A stretch of 64,000 nucleotides of DNA from Collimonas fungivorans Ter331 (lineage in GTDB: Bacteria; Pseudomonadota; Gammaproteobacteria; Burkholderiales; Burkholderiaceae_D), in contig NC_015856.1 of NCBI RefSeq assembly GCF_000221045.1, positions 186,001 through 250,000 on the forward strand, written 5' to 3'. The stretch's first letter is position 1. Every line of letters starts with the position of its first letter. The notes beneath the pieces are model-generated. The model was not told the origin of the DNA. It ran no database searches and was given only the letters and a program-made list of their open reading frames with translations. A program made the position numbers and the translations under genes. This document shows, piece after piece, positions 32,387 to 40,033 of the stretch.

Positions 32387-33385
32387 TTAGCGGATGCGCG
32401 CCATTTCCAGCGCCATGCTCAATTTGCCGAAGCGCGCAGTAATTTCTTCAAAAGCTTTTTGTTTTTGCGCCGTGCTCAGTTTGCTGTCGTACATGTTGTT
32501 GCGCAGCAGGCCGAACATGGTGAGGTCGGCGATCGGCTTCAGCTGGGCGTCGGTGGAATGCTGGAAACCGGACAGGTCGAGGATATTCTGCAGCACGTCG
32601 GGCTGGCTGGCAGGATTTTTCGGCTTGCCGTAGGTGACGAAGAAATCCTCGATCCTGGCTTTGGAAGCGGCCGGCAGGTCCTTGCGGTACAGCAGCGGAT
32701 CGTTCGGGATCAAGGGCGACGACCAGACCACCCGCAATTTGCTGAACTGCTCGGGCGACTCTTTTTTCAGGCGCTCCAGCTCTTCGGTATTGTTGGTCGC
32801 GACGTCGACCTGGCCGGCGATCACCGCCTGCAGGTTCTTCTTGTGGTTGCCGACCGTAATATTCCTGAACAGCCGCTCCGGCTCCACCTTGTTCTTGGCG
32901 AAGGCATAGTAGGCCGGCACCAGGTAACCCGAAGTCGAACTCTTGTCGCCGTCGTAGAAACTGTAGACGCCCTTGTTGGCCAGGATGTCCTCGAACGATT
33001 TGATCGGGCTCTTGGCCGGCGTGATCAGCACCGAGTTGTAGCCGTGCGAACCGTCTTTCTTCACCATCTGCGCAAAGATGGTCGATTGGTTGTCTTCCAC
33101 CGCTTCCAGCGCGATCTTGCTGCTCAGCCAGGCGACCTGGATGGTGTTCGATTTCAAGCCGGCCAGGATGTCGCTGTAGTTGGTGGAAACCACCGTGCGC
33201 ACTTCCATTTTCGTATATTTGGCAAAATCGTCGATCACCGGCTGCCAGCGCTTCTGGGTATCTTCGGCGGTGGTGGTGGCGATCAGGCCGATGGTGATTT
33301 TGCGGGGAGCGTCGTCATCCTTGGCAAAAGCGCAGGACGCGAGCATGGAACACAATACAAGTGCGGTTTTCAGTAATCTCTTCAT
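32387..33385 (-). CDS. PhnD-like phosphate/phosphonate-binding periplasmic protein
   Basis: 332 residues, signal peptide MKRLLKTALVLCSMLASCAFA. PhnD/PtxB-family pattern: ITIGLIATTTAEDTQKRWQPVIDDFAKYTKMEVRTVVSTNYSDILAGLKSNTIQVAWLSSKIAL, YNSVLITPAKSPIKSFEDIL, FYDGDKSSTSGYLVP, AVIAGQVDVATNNTEEL and SPLIPNDPLLYRKDLP. Periplasmic solute receptor. No permease or ATPase gene (phnC/phnE) is adjacent, so it is an orphan here. It converges on the sensor kinase. Confidence 0.88.
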   Translation of the reverse strand: MKRLLKTALVLCSMLASCAFAKDDDAPRKITIGLIATTTAEDTQKRWQPVIDDFAKYTKMEVRTVVSTNYSDILAGLKSNTIQVAWLSSKIALEAVEDNQSTIFAQMVKKDGSHGYNSVLITPAKSPIKSFEDILANKGVYSFYDGDKSSTSGYLVPAYYAFAKNKVEPERLFRNITVGNHKKNLQAVIAGQVDVATNNTEELERLKKESPEQFSKLRVVWSSPLIPNDPLLYRKDLPAASKARIEDFFVTYGKPKNPASQPDVLQNILDLSGFQHSTDAQLKPIADLTMFGLLRNNMYDSKLSTAQKQKAFEEITARFGKLSMALEMARIR

Positions 33386-33485
33386 AAATGCCTATCTGCT
33401 TAGTGCGGGTGGTGATGGAAAACGGCTGCATCGGCCGCGCCAGGGCGGCGGCCGAGTGATTCGATATGGGGAGTGAGCGCAGGAG

Positions 33486-33511
33486 CCGGCTGCCTGCTTG
33501 CTGGCAGCCGG
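33486..33511 (-). terminator. Hairpin downstream of the HAD phosphatase gene
   Basis: CCGGCTGCC (33486-33494) pairs perfectly with GGCAGCCGG (33503-33511) around an 8-base loop. It lies 13 bp beyond the stop of the leftward phosphatase gene. No U-tract follows, so termination efficiency is unclear. Confidence 0.4.
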
Positions 33512-33523
33512 AGTGCAACGGAT

Positions 33524-34837
33524 TTAACCGAGCAGCGTTTCGCCGGTCTTGCCGTACTTGATGCTGGCTTCCGACGGCATCCAGTTGCCGGTCAGCTCAT
33601 TGCGGCCTTGCAGCAGGAAGCGCGGCGATTTGGCCGGGATCTGGTCGGCGGCCAGTTTGGAGAGGTCGCCGATCTTGCCCTTCTTCATGCGGTTGACGAT
33701 CATGCCCAGCTGGGTGTCGGCGAAATCGCGCAGCATGTCATAGTCGCCGTCGCTGTCGCCGGCGACAAACACCGGACCGTAACCCTTGGCCGCGACCAGT
33801 TCTTTCTTGATGACTTCGGTTTTCCCCGGGCCCCAGTTGAGCGGCCAGCCAGCCTTGTAGCGGTTGACGAATACGCCGTTGGCGGTTTCCAGACGCAGCC
33901 CGAGCACGTGTTCGCGCTTGACGTTGTAGCCGTATTTGGGCGTCGTCGCAAACACCGCCACCACGTCTTCCAGCGAGGCGGAGCTGACGTAGACGTCGAT
34001 CCCGCTCTGCTGCAGGGCGTCCATCAAGGTGGCAATCTCGGTGCACAGGCGGATCCCGTGGAAGTGCGTCACGCTGACGATGCCTGCCTGGCCCGGCTGC
34101 GCTGCCGGGCTGGTGTACTTGGTCTTGACCAGCCCCAGGCCGAGGTTGTGGTCGTTGGAGGCTTCGGCCAGTTGCTGCACTTCGGCTACCGACATATTTG
34201 TGAAGAAATAGATCACCCAGGGGTAACCGACATTCACGCCATAAGTCTCGTTGACGGCTTCGTACAGGTAATACAGCTTGGCGCGAAAATCCTGGAACTG
34301 GGCGGTCTCGCGGATTTCTTCCAGCTTCCTGCTGCCATTCAATTTTTCATAGTTGTCATACAGGTACTGGTAGTCGTCATCGATATCGCTGCAGATGGCT
34401 TCCAGGTCGACTGCCTTGCCGGCGGCGTTCTTGAAGTCGGCGGCGAACGGTCCGGCCGGCACGTTCTGGCGGATGATGGCGCCCATTTCCTGCGGGCTCA
34501 GCTTGAACGACAGGGTATTGATCTGGTACATGAGCAACGCCTCTTCGGTATCGTTCATGATGCTGGTGTTGTCCCAGTCGAATACCGCGTAGGGCCGGCG
34601 CTTGGGATTGTAGCCGGCGCTGCTGTTGCCGTTGCGCGCCAGCAGGGCTTGCAGCTGCTGATGGTTGCGCGTGCCCCACTTGGCGCGGTCGAGGGCCAGG
34701 CCGGCGGCCTTGCTGTCCTTGGCCAGCAGTTCCGACGGCAGCGCCGTCGCCGCCAGCCCCGCCACCAGGCCGCCGGTCAGCAGCGTGCGGCGTTTTTGCA
34801 GCATGGTGTTGTCTTCTGTTTTTTTAACGCTTTTCAT
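33524..34837 (-). CDS. Exported HAD-superfamily phosphatase
   Basis: 437 residues from ATG 34837, six bases after GGGAG. Export signal QKRRTLLTGGLVAGLAATALPSELLA, with paired arginines (Tat possible). HAD motif I YAVFDWDNTSIMNDTEEALL (DWDNT), motif II in VYVSSASLEDVVAVF, motif III lysine near KTEVIKKEL, and motif IV PVFVAGDSDGDYDMLRDF. It looks like phosphoserine-phosphatase-type HAD enzymes with a large cap (residues ~110-250). Periplasmic phosphomonoesterase; substrate unknown. Next to the PhnD-like gene in the same direction, which hints at phosphorus scavenging. Confidence 0.85.
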   Translation of the reverse strand: MKSVKKTEDNTMLQKRRTLLTGGLVAGLAATALPSELLAKDSKAAGLALDRAKWGTRNHQQLQALLARNGNSSAGYNPKRRPYAVFDWDNTSIMNDTEEALLMYQINTLSFKLSPQEMGAIIRQNVPAGPFAADFKNAAGKAVDLEAICSDIDDDYQYLYDNYEKLNGSRKLEEIRETAQFQDFRAKLYYLYEAVNETYGVNVGYPWVIYFFTNMSVAEVQQLAEASNDHNLGLGLVKTKYTSPAAQPGQAGIVSVTHFHGIRLCTEIATLMDALQQSGIDVYVSSASLEDVVAVFATTPKYGYNVKREHVLGLRLETANGVFVNRYKAGWPLNWGPGKTEVIKKELVAAKGYGPVFVAGDSDGDYDMLRDFADTQLGMIVNRMKKGKIGDLSKLAADQIPAKSPRFLLQGRNELTGNWMPSEASIKYGKTGETLLG

Positions 34838-35188
34838 GGATACTCCCTGTGCCGGTTGAAATATTGTCCCTGTTCCATACGTTTTTTTATCTGCCGCTTG
34901 AGCAGCCGAATACACTAGCATGTTTCTAATCGGAAACGTATATAAAAGATAAAGGAAAAGCTCTATCCGCCGCTCGCAAGAGGCATGCCTGCGCCTACCG
35001 GGATGTCGGTTTTCAGCTATGCTGGCGATTCCGCCGGACAGGATGAATTGCCATGGCCGGTCGTCGATCCAGACACGAGGCGCTGCTGATGAAATCGTCA
35101 AGAAGTCGAGCTGTAAGTCGAACTGCGAATCGGGCCGCAAATCATTGCTCCGGATTTGCCGGGCCGGATGGCCTGGGGCGGCGCTGCC
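34838..35188. other. 351-bp intergenic region between phosphatase and flavoprotein genes
   Basis: Divergent promoter region. The phosphatase side is AT-rich and holds GTTTC-TAATCG-GAAAC (from 34921), a small inverted repeat. The flavoprotein side is GC-rich with no clear coding frame that beats the annotated start. No RNA gene or mobile element was recognised. Confidence 0.4.
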
Positions 35189-36364
35189 ATGTCTTTTGAC
35201 GACACCGTGGCCGACGTGCTGGTGGTCGGCGCCGGGCCGGCCGGTTCGCACCTGGCTTACCTGCTGGCAGAGCAGGGTTTGCGGGTGACGATTATCGACA
35301 AGCAGGCTTTTCCGCGCGCCAAGGTATGCGGCGGCGGCCTGTCGCGTAAAGCGATGGACCTGCTCGGTTTCGACCTGGGGCCGGCGATGCACCGGGCGAT
35401 AGGCGGCGCCATCCTCAATTACCGCAACCGCGACGCTATCCTCAAGGAAGTGGAGCCGATGGCGGCTTGCACCGTGGTGCGCAGCGAATTCGATCAATTG
35501 CTGCTTGACCGCGCCTGTGCCAAAGGCGTGCGTTTTCTGGCCGAAACCGCGTTTGTCGATGCTACCGAGGGGGCCGATGCAGTCAGCGTGACCACCAGCC
35601 GCGGTCTGTTGCGCTGCCGCTTGCTGCTGGCCGCCGATGGCGCCGCCAGCGCAGTGCGCAACAAGCTGTTCGGCAAGGACCTGGTGGCTTACGTGCCGGC
35701 CATGGAAGCCACGGTGTGGCCGGCGCCAGGAACGCTGGAGCGCTTTGGCGACCGCGCCCTGTTCGATTTCGACGGCATGCCGCGCGGCTACGGCTGGATT
35801 TTCCCCAAGCGCGATCACTTTAATGTGGGTGTGTACTCACCATTCGGCGGTACGGCGTTGCGCCAGCACCTGGACCGTTTCATCGCGGCATATGCCAGCT
35901 TGCAGCAGCCGTCGCGGGTCGAGTACCAGGGTTATGTCATTCCGCTGCAAAACCGCCGCCAGCTGTACCAGCGCGGCCGGGTCTGGCTGCTGGGAGACGC
36001 GGCCGGCCTGGCCGAAGCCTTGTTCGGCGAAGGCATTTATTTTGCGCTGAAGAGCGCAACCATCGCCGCCAAGGCGATTGCCGCCGACGGACTGCGCGCC
36101 GAATCGGCGCTGTACAGCCGCCTGCTGCGCCTTGAGTTGCTGCCCGAGCTGCGCGCCGCCGCATGGATGGCGCGCCTGATCTACCGTTTCCCGAAACTTG
36201 CTTTTTCCCACCTGGTGCTCAACCAGCAGATCAATCACGACTTTGCCGGCCTGATCAGCGGCCAGATGGGCTACCGCCATTGCCTGCTGAAAACCGCGCT
36301 CGGCTTGCCGCGCTGGCTGCTGCCGAGCAAGGCGCCCGGCAGCGCTGCCGATCATTCCCGTTGA
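35189..36364 (+). CDS. FAD-dependent oxidoreductase, geranylgeranyl-reductase family
   Basis: 391 residues from ATG 35189. FAD-binding VLVVGAGPAGSHLAYLLAEQGLRVTIIDKQAFPRAKVCGGGLSRKAMDLL, whose PRxKxCGG segment is diagnostic for the geranylgeranyl-reductase-like group. The second FAD motif VWLLGDAAGLAEALFGEGIYFALKSA is near residue 275. Cytoplasmic or membrane-associated. Known members reduce isoprenoid chains, or act as hydroxylases and halogenase-like enzymes; the substrate here is unknown. Transcribed alone. Confidence 0.85.
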   Translation: MSFDDTVADVLVVGAGPAGSHLAYLLAEQGLRVTIIDKQAFPRAKVCGGGLSRKAMDLLGFDLGPAMHRAIGGAILNYRNRDAILKEVEPMAACTVVRSEFDQLLLDRACAKGVRFLAETAFVDATEGADAVSVTTSRGLLRCRLLLAADGAASAVRNKLFGKDLVAYVPAMEATVWPAPGTLERFGDRALFDFDGMPRGYGWIFPKRDHFNVGVYSPFGGTALRQHLDRFIAAYASLQQPSRVEYQGYVIPLQNRRQLYQRGRVWLLGDAAGLAEALFGEGIYFALKSATIAAKAIAADGLRAESALYSRLLRLELLPELRAAAWMARLIYRFPKLAFSHLVLNQQINHDFAGLISGQMGYRHCLLKTALGLPRWLLPSKAPGSAADHSR

Positions 36365-36432
36365 ATCAATTGAACAGGCCGGTGCCGATCGATATCAAGG
36401 CGCCGATCCCGTTTAACAAGCCGCATTAGATT

Positions 36433-36972
36433 TTAAAAGCCAGGCAGGCGCAGGCTTTCCGGATCGCCGGCTTCGGCGCGTTCATGGCCGAGCAGCCAGG
36501 CCTTGCGTTCCAGGCCGCCGGCAAAACCGGTCAGCTTGCCGTCGGCGCCCACCACCCGGTGGCAGGGCACGATGATGGCGATCGGGTTGGTGGCGTTGGC
36601 GCTGCCCACCGCACGGGCGGCGCCATTGTGCTCGCCCAGCTGCAGGGCGAGCTTGCCGTAGGTGGTCATCCGCGCCGGCGGAATCTGGCGCAATGCGGCC
36701 CATACGCGGTGCTGGAAGCTGGTGCCGTTGGTGGCGACCTCGATGTCTTTCAGCGCGTCCAGCTCGCCGGCGAAATATCGCTGCAGCGCCGGTTCCGCGC
36801 TGGACGGCGCGGTGGCGGCTTGCAAGTCGTAATGGCCGTAGTGAGTAGTCAGCAAGCTGCGCATGCGCGGCTCATAGTCTTCGAAATCCAGCGCGCGTAC
36901 GCGGTCCTGGCTATCGGTGACCAGCAGGATGACGCCGATGGGCGATGCGATCCGGTGCAGGAATAAGTTCAT
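36433..36972 (-). CDS. ogt: Methylated-DNA-[protein]-cysteine S-methyltransferase
   Basis: 179 residues. C-terminal MGMT domain with the suicidal cysteine Cys137 in IIVPCHRVVGADGKLTGFAGGLERK. The helix-turn-helix recognition segment is FQHRVWAALRQIPPARMTTYGKLAL, and AARAVGSANATNPIA precedes the active site. No Ada-type N-terminal domain, so Ogt-like. Repairs O6-alkylguanine and O4-alkylthymine. Converges on the flavoprotein gene. Confidence 0.93.
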   Translation of the reverse strand: MNLFLHRIASPIGVILLVTDSQDRVRALDFEDYEPRMRSLLTTHYGHYDLQAATAPSSAEPALQRYFAGELDALKDIEVATNGTSFQHRVWAALRQIPPARMTTYGKLALQLGEHNGAARAVGSANATNPIAIIVPCHRVVGADGKLTGFAGGLERKAWLLGHERAEAGDPESLRLPGF

Positions 36973-37193
36973 GATGGTAATCTCGTCAGATAGTAGGGCA
37001 TAGTTTAGCCGCAGCGGCGGCTCTGCGCACCCCGCTGCTTGCTTTCAAATTCGGTAAATATCAGTGTAACGGTGAAGTGGCTTTGTTTTTGATATTTTGC
37101 TGTTTATAGTAGGGAAGCAGCTCAGTGAAACAACCGTATGGCTGTATGAAACACGTATAAGAATCCCGCCCCAACCCTTTTGGAGAAATCGCA

Positions 37194-37652
37194 ATGATGA
37201 GTCTTCAGGTGAACGGCCTTACCGTGGAAGTCGACGTCGCCGCGGATACCCCCTTGCTGTGGGTGCTGCGCGAAAATCTCAAGCTGACCGGCAGCAAATT
37301 CGGCTGCGGCATCGCTGCCTGCGGCGCCTGCACCGTGCATGTCGGCGGCAACGCGGTGCGCTCCTGTTCCTATCCTGTTTCCGCGGTCGGCCAGCAGGCG
37401 GTGACGACCATAGAAGCAGTCGCCGCCGATCCGGTCGGCAAGGCGGTGCAAGTGGCCTGGATCAAGCATGACGTGCCGCAATGCGGCTACTGCCAAAGCG
37501 GGCAGGTGATGACCGCGGTCGATTTCCTCAAGAAGAAACGCCATCCGAGCGAGGCTGAAGTGGTCGCCGCCATGGGCGGCAACCTGTGCCGCTGCGGCGC
37601 CTACCAGCGCATCAAGGCGGCGGTGCTGGACGCTTCCAAATCTTTGGCCTAA
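37194..37652 (+). CDS. [2Fe-2S] subunit of an IorAB-type molybdenum hydroxylase
   Basis: 152 residues; the start at 37194 is seven bases after GGAGA. Two [2Fe-2S] clusters: plant-ferredoxin type GCGIAACGACTVHVGG with RSCSYP, and the C-terminal helical cluster CGYCQSGQVM with GGNLCRCGAYQRI. These are the alpha-subunit features of isoquinoline 1-oxidoreductase and related aldehyde or N-heterocycle dehydrogenases. It transfers electrons from the large subunit encoded 10 bp downstream. The real substrate is unknown. Confidence 0.9.
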   Translation: MMSLQVNGLTVEVDVAADTPLLWVLRENLKLTGSKFGCGIAACGACTVHVGGNAVRSCSYPVSAVGQQAVTTIEAVAADPVGKAVQVAWIKHDVPQCGYCQSGQVMTAVDFLKKKRHPSEAEVVAAMGGNLCRCGAYQRIKAAVLDASKSLA

Positions 37653-37662
37653 GGAGGTCGCC

Positions 37663-39861
37663 ATGTCCCTAGAATCTCTTGTGGCCAATTCGCGGCCGCT
37701 GAAACAATCGCGCCGCAAATTCCTGAAGACTTCCGCCGTCGGCGGCGCCGGCCTGGTGCTGGGGTTTTTTATCCCGGGTCTGGGCCGTATCGCCGAGGCC
37801 CAGGCTGTCGCTCTCAAGATTTCCCAGCCTAACGCCTTCCTGCGGGTCGGCGCCGACAACAGCGTGGTGGTGCAGGTGTCCAAGGCAGATATCGGCCAGG
37901 GCACGCTGACCGCGCTGCCGATGCTGCTGGCAGAGGAACTCGATTGCGACTGGAGCAATGTGCGGGCCGAACTGGCGAAGGGCGAGGATGTTTTCCGCGA
38001 TCCTGTATTCGGCATGCAGATGGTCGGCGGCTCCACCAGCGTCGCCCACAGTTTCCAGCAATACCGCGAGGTCGGCGCCCGTGCGCGCAGCATGCTGGTG
38101 GCTGCCGCCGCCAGCGAATGGAAGGTCGATCCGGCCAGCTGCAAGACCGCCAAAGGCGTCATCACCGGCCCGCGCGGCCAGCGCCTGAGCTACGGTTCGG
38201 TCGCCAATGCGGCGATGCTGTTGCCGGTGCCGGACAAGGTGCAGTTGAAGGATCCCAAGCAGTTCACCATCATCGGCAAGGCGACGCCGCGGCTGGATAC
38301 GGCCGCCAAATCCAGCGGCCAGCAGAAATTCGGCATCGATCTCGACCTGCCGGGCATGAAAGTGGCGATGCTGGCCAGGGCCGTGCCGTGGGGCGCCAAG
38401 ATCGGCAAGCTCGATGACAGCGCGGCCAAGGCGATCCCCGGGGTGCGCAAGATATTCACGATTCCGGGCATCCGCGGCGGCCAGAGCGTGGTGGTGGTGG
38501 CGGACGGCTACTGGATCGCCAAGAAAGCGCGCGATGCGCTGAACATCGAATGGGATGTGAGCGGCGTCGAGCAACCCAGTTCGGAACAGCTGTTCGCCAG
38601 CTACCGGGAAGCGGTGATGAAACCCGGCACGCCGGCAACCAAGGCCGATGTCTCGGCGCTGGCCGCTTCGCCCAAAATCATCGACGCCATCTTCGAGTTT
38701 CCCTATCTGGCGCATGCGCCGATGGAGCCGCTCAACATGACGCTGCATTTCAGCGGCGACGCCTGCACGGTATGGGCCGGCTCGCAGTTCCAGTCAAACG
38801 ACAGGGAAGCGATCGCCAAGGTGCTGGGCCTGGCGCCGGCCAAGGTCGAATTCAACACCATGATGTCGGGTGGCGCGTTTGGCCGGCGCGCCTTGCCGGA
38901 ATCCGAGAATGCGGTGGAGGCCGCGTATGTGGCCAAGGCCATGCGCGGCACGCCGGTCAAGATCATGTATGCGCGCGAGGACGATATCAAGGGAGGATAT
39001 TACCGGCCGATGCATGTGCACCGGGTGCGCATCGGTTACGACGCGCATGGCAAGATCGCTGCCTGGGAGCACGTGATCGCCGGCCAGTCGATCCTCGGCG
39101 GCAGTCCGTTCGAATCGTCCATGGTCAAGGACGGCGTCGACAGCACCATGACTGAAGGGGTGCTGGAGTCGCACTATGCAATTCCGAACCTGGCGCTGTC
39201 GGTGCACAACATGAAGGCCAATGTGCCGGTGCTGTGGTACCGCTCGGTGGGCCATAGCCATAATGCGTTTGTGATGGAAACCCTGGTCGATGAAATCGCC
39301 AGGTCGGTCGGCCGCGATCCGGTCGAATACCGGGCCAGCCTGTTCGACAAGTCGGCCAAGCGCAGCAAGCAGGCGCTGGAACTGGCGGTGGCCCGCTCCG
39401 GCTACGGCAAGCGCAAGCTGCCGGCCGGCCAGGCCTGGGGCGTCGCCGTGCATCACGGCTTCAATACCTCGATTGCCTATGTGGTGGAAGTGTCGCTGAA
39501 AGACGGCAAGCCGCAAGTGCATCGGGTGACCGCCGGCGTCCATTGCAACATGGCGATCAATCCGCGCACCATCGAAGCGCAGATCCAGGGCGGCGTGGTG
39601 TTCGGCATCTCCACCACCTTGCCCGGCAATGAGATCACCTTGAAAAACGGCGTGGTGCAGCAATCCAATTTTTCCGATTACACGCCGGCGTACATGGCCA
39701 GCTGTCCGCAGGTCGACATCCATGTGGTGCCCAGCGCCGATGCCCCGACCGGGGTCGGCGAGCCCCCGGTGCCGCCGATTGCGCCCGCCATCGCCAATGC
39801 CGTCGCCGCCTTGACCGGCAAGCGATTGCGCAAATTGCCGTTCGATGCCGTCAAGGCTTAG
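37663..39861 (+). CDS. Molybdopterin subunit of an IorAB-type molybdenum hydroxylase
   Basis: 732 residues; AAGGAGGT precedes the ATG. N-terminal Tat-like signal SRRKFLKTSAVGGAGLVLGFFIPGLGRIAEAQA. Xanthine-dehydrogenase-family large chain of the IorB class: QVSKADIGQGTLTALPMLLAEELD, MVGGSTSVAHSFQQYR, KFGIDLDLPGMKVAMLARAV, MMSGGAFGRRALPESENAVEAAYVAK, and the late GEPPVPPIAPAIANAVAALTGKRLRKLP, which has the conserved glutamate (GEPPVPP). Exported with its [2Fe-2S] partner and probably oxidises aldehydes or heteroaromatics in the periplasm. No c-type cytochrome subunit follows. Confidence 0.9.
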   Translation: MSLESLVANSRPLKQSRRKFLKTSAVGGAGLVLGFFIPGLGRIAEAQAVALKISQPNAFLRVGADNSVVVQVSKADIGQGTLTALPMLLAEELDCDWSNVRAELAKGEDVFRDPVFGMQMVGGSTSVAHSFQQYREVGARARSMLVAAAASEWKVDPASCKTAKGVITGPRGQRLSYGSVANAAMLLPVPDKVQLKDPKQFTIIGKATPRLDTAAKSSGQQKFGIDLDLPGMKVAMLARAVPWGAKIGKLDDSAAKAIPGVRKIFTIPGIRGGQSVVVVADGYWIAKKARDALNIEWDVSGVEQPSSEQLFASYREAVMKPGTPATKADVSALAASPKIIDAIFEFPYLAHAPMEPLNMTLHFSGDACTVWAGSQFQSNDREAIAKVLGLAPAKVEFNTMMSGGAFGRRALPESENAVEAAYVAKAMRGTPVKIMYAREDDIKGGYYRPMHVHRVRIGYDAHGKIAAWEHVIAGQSILGGSPFESSMVKDGVDSTMTEGVLESHYAIPNLALSVHNMKANVPVLWYRSVGHSHNAFVMETLVDEIARSVGRDPVEYRASLFDKSAKRSKQALELAVARSGYGKRKLPAGQAWGVAVHHGFNTSIAYVVEVSLKDGKPQVHRVTAGVHCNMAINPRTIEAQIQGGVVFGISTTLPGNEITLKNGVVQQSNFSDYTPAYMASCPQVDIHVVPSADAPTGVGEPPVPPIAPAIANAVAALTGKRLRKLPFDAVKA

Positions 39862-39895
39862 GGAAAACCTGGGCCGCCTGTTGTAAAAACCTGAC

Positions 39896-39925
39896 GCGAG
39901 GAAATCATGGACATGATTTCCTCGC
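39896..39925. terminator. Perfect 14-bp stem hairpin after the molybdenum hydroxylase operon
   Basis: GCGAGGAAATCATG (39896-39909) and CATGATTTCCTCGC (39912-39925) are exact reverse complements around a two-base spacer. It sits 35 bp after the operon stop and just before the Fur box of the next gene. No U-tract follows. A terminator or a processing/pausing hairpin. Confidence 0.5.
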
Positions 39926-39945
39926 TAAAACCAGGCTTGCTGATG

Positions 39946-39965
39946 GATAATAATGATTCTCATTA
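39946..39965 (+). promoter_or_regulatory. Fur box upstream of the TonB receptor
   Basis: GATAATAATGATTCTCATTA agrees with the Fur pattern of GATAAT-type hexamers (GATAAT, AATGAT, then the inverted TCTCATTA). It lies 69 bp before the receptor start codon. Iron-dependent repression is expected for a siderophore receptor. Confidence 0.78.
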
Positions 39966-40033
39966 ATTACTGCATATAGCCAGCCAGCTTCAACGCAAGC
40001 AAGCCAGTGAAGCAGATCCACCACTGGCTCACC

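Noticed and set aside
34838-35818. A ~327-residue N-terminal extension of the HAD phosphatase frame
   Set aside because: It runs over the divergent flavoprotein gene; the ATG at 34837 has a good ribosome site and a signal peptide.
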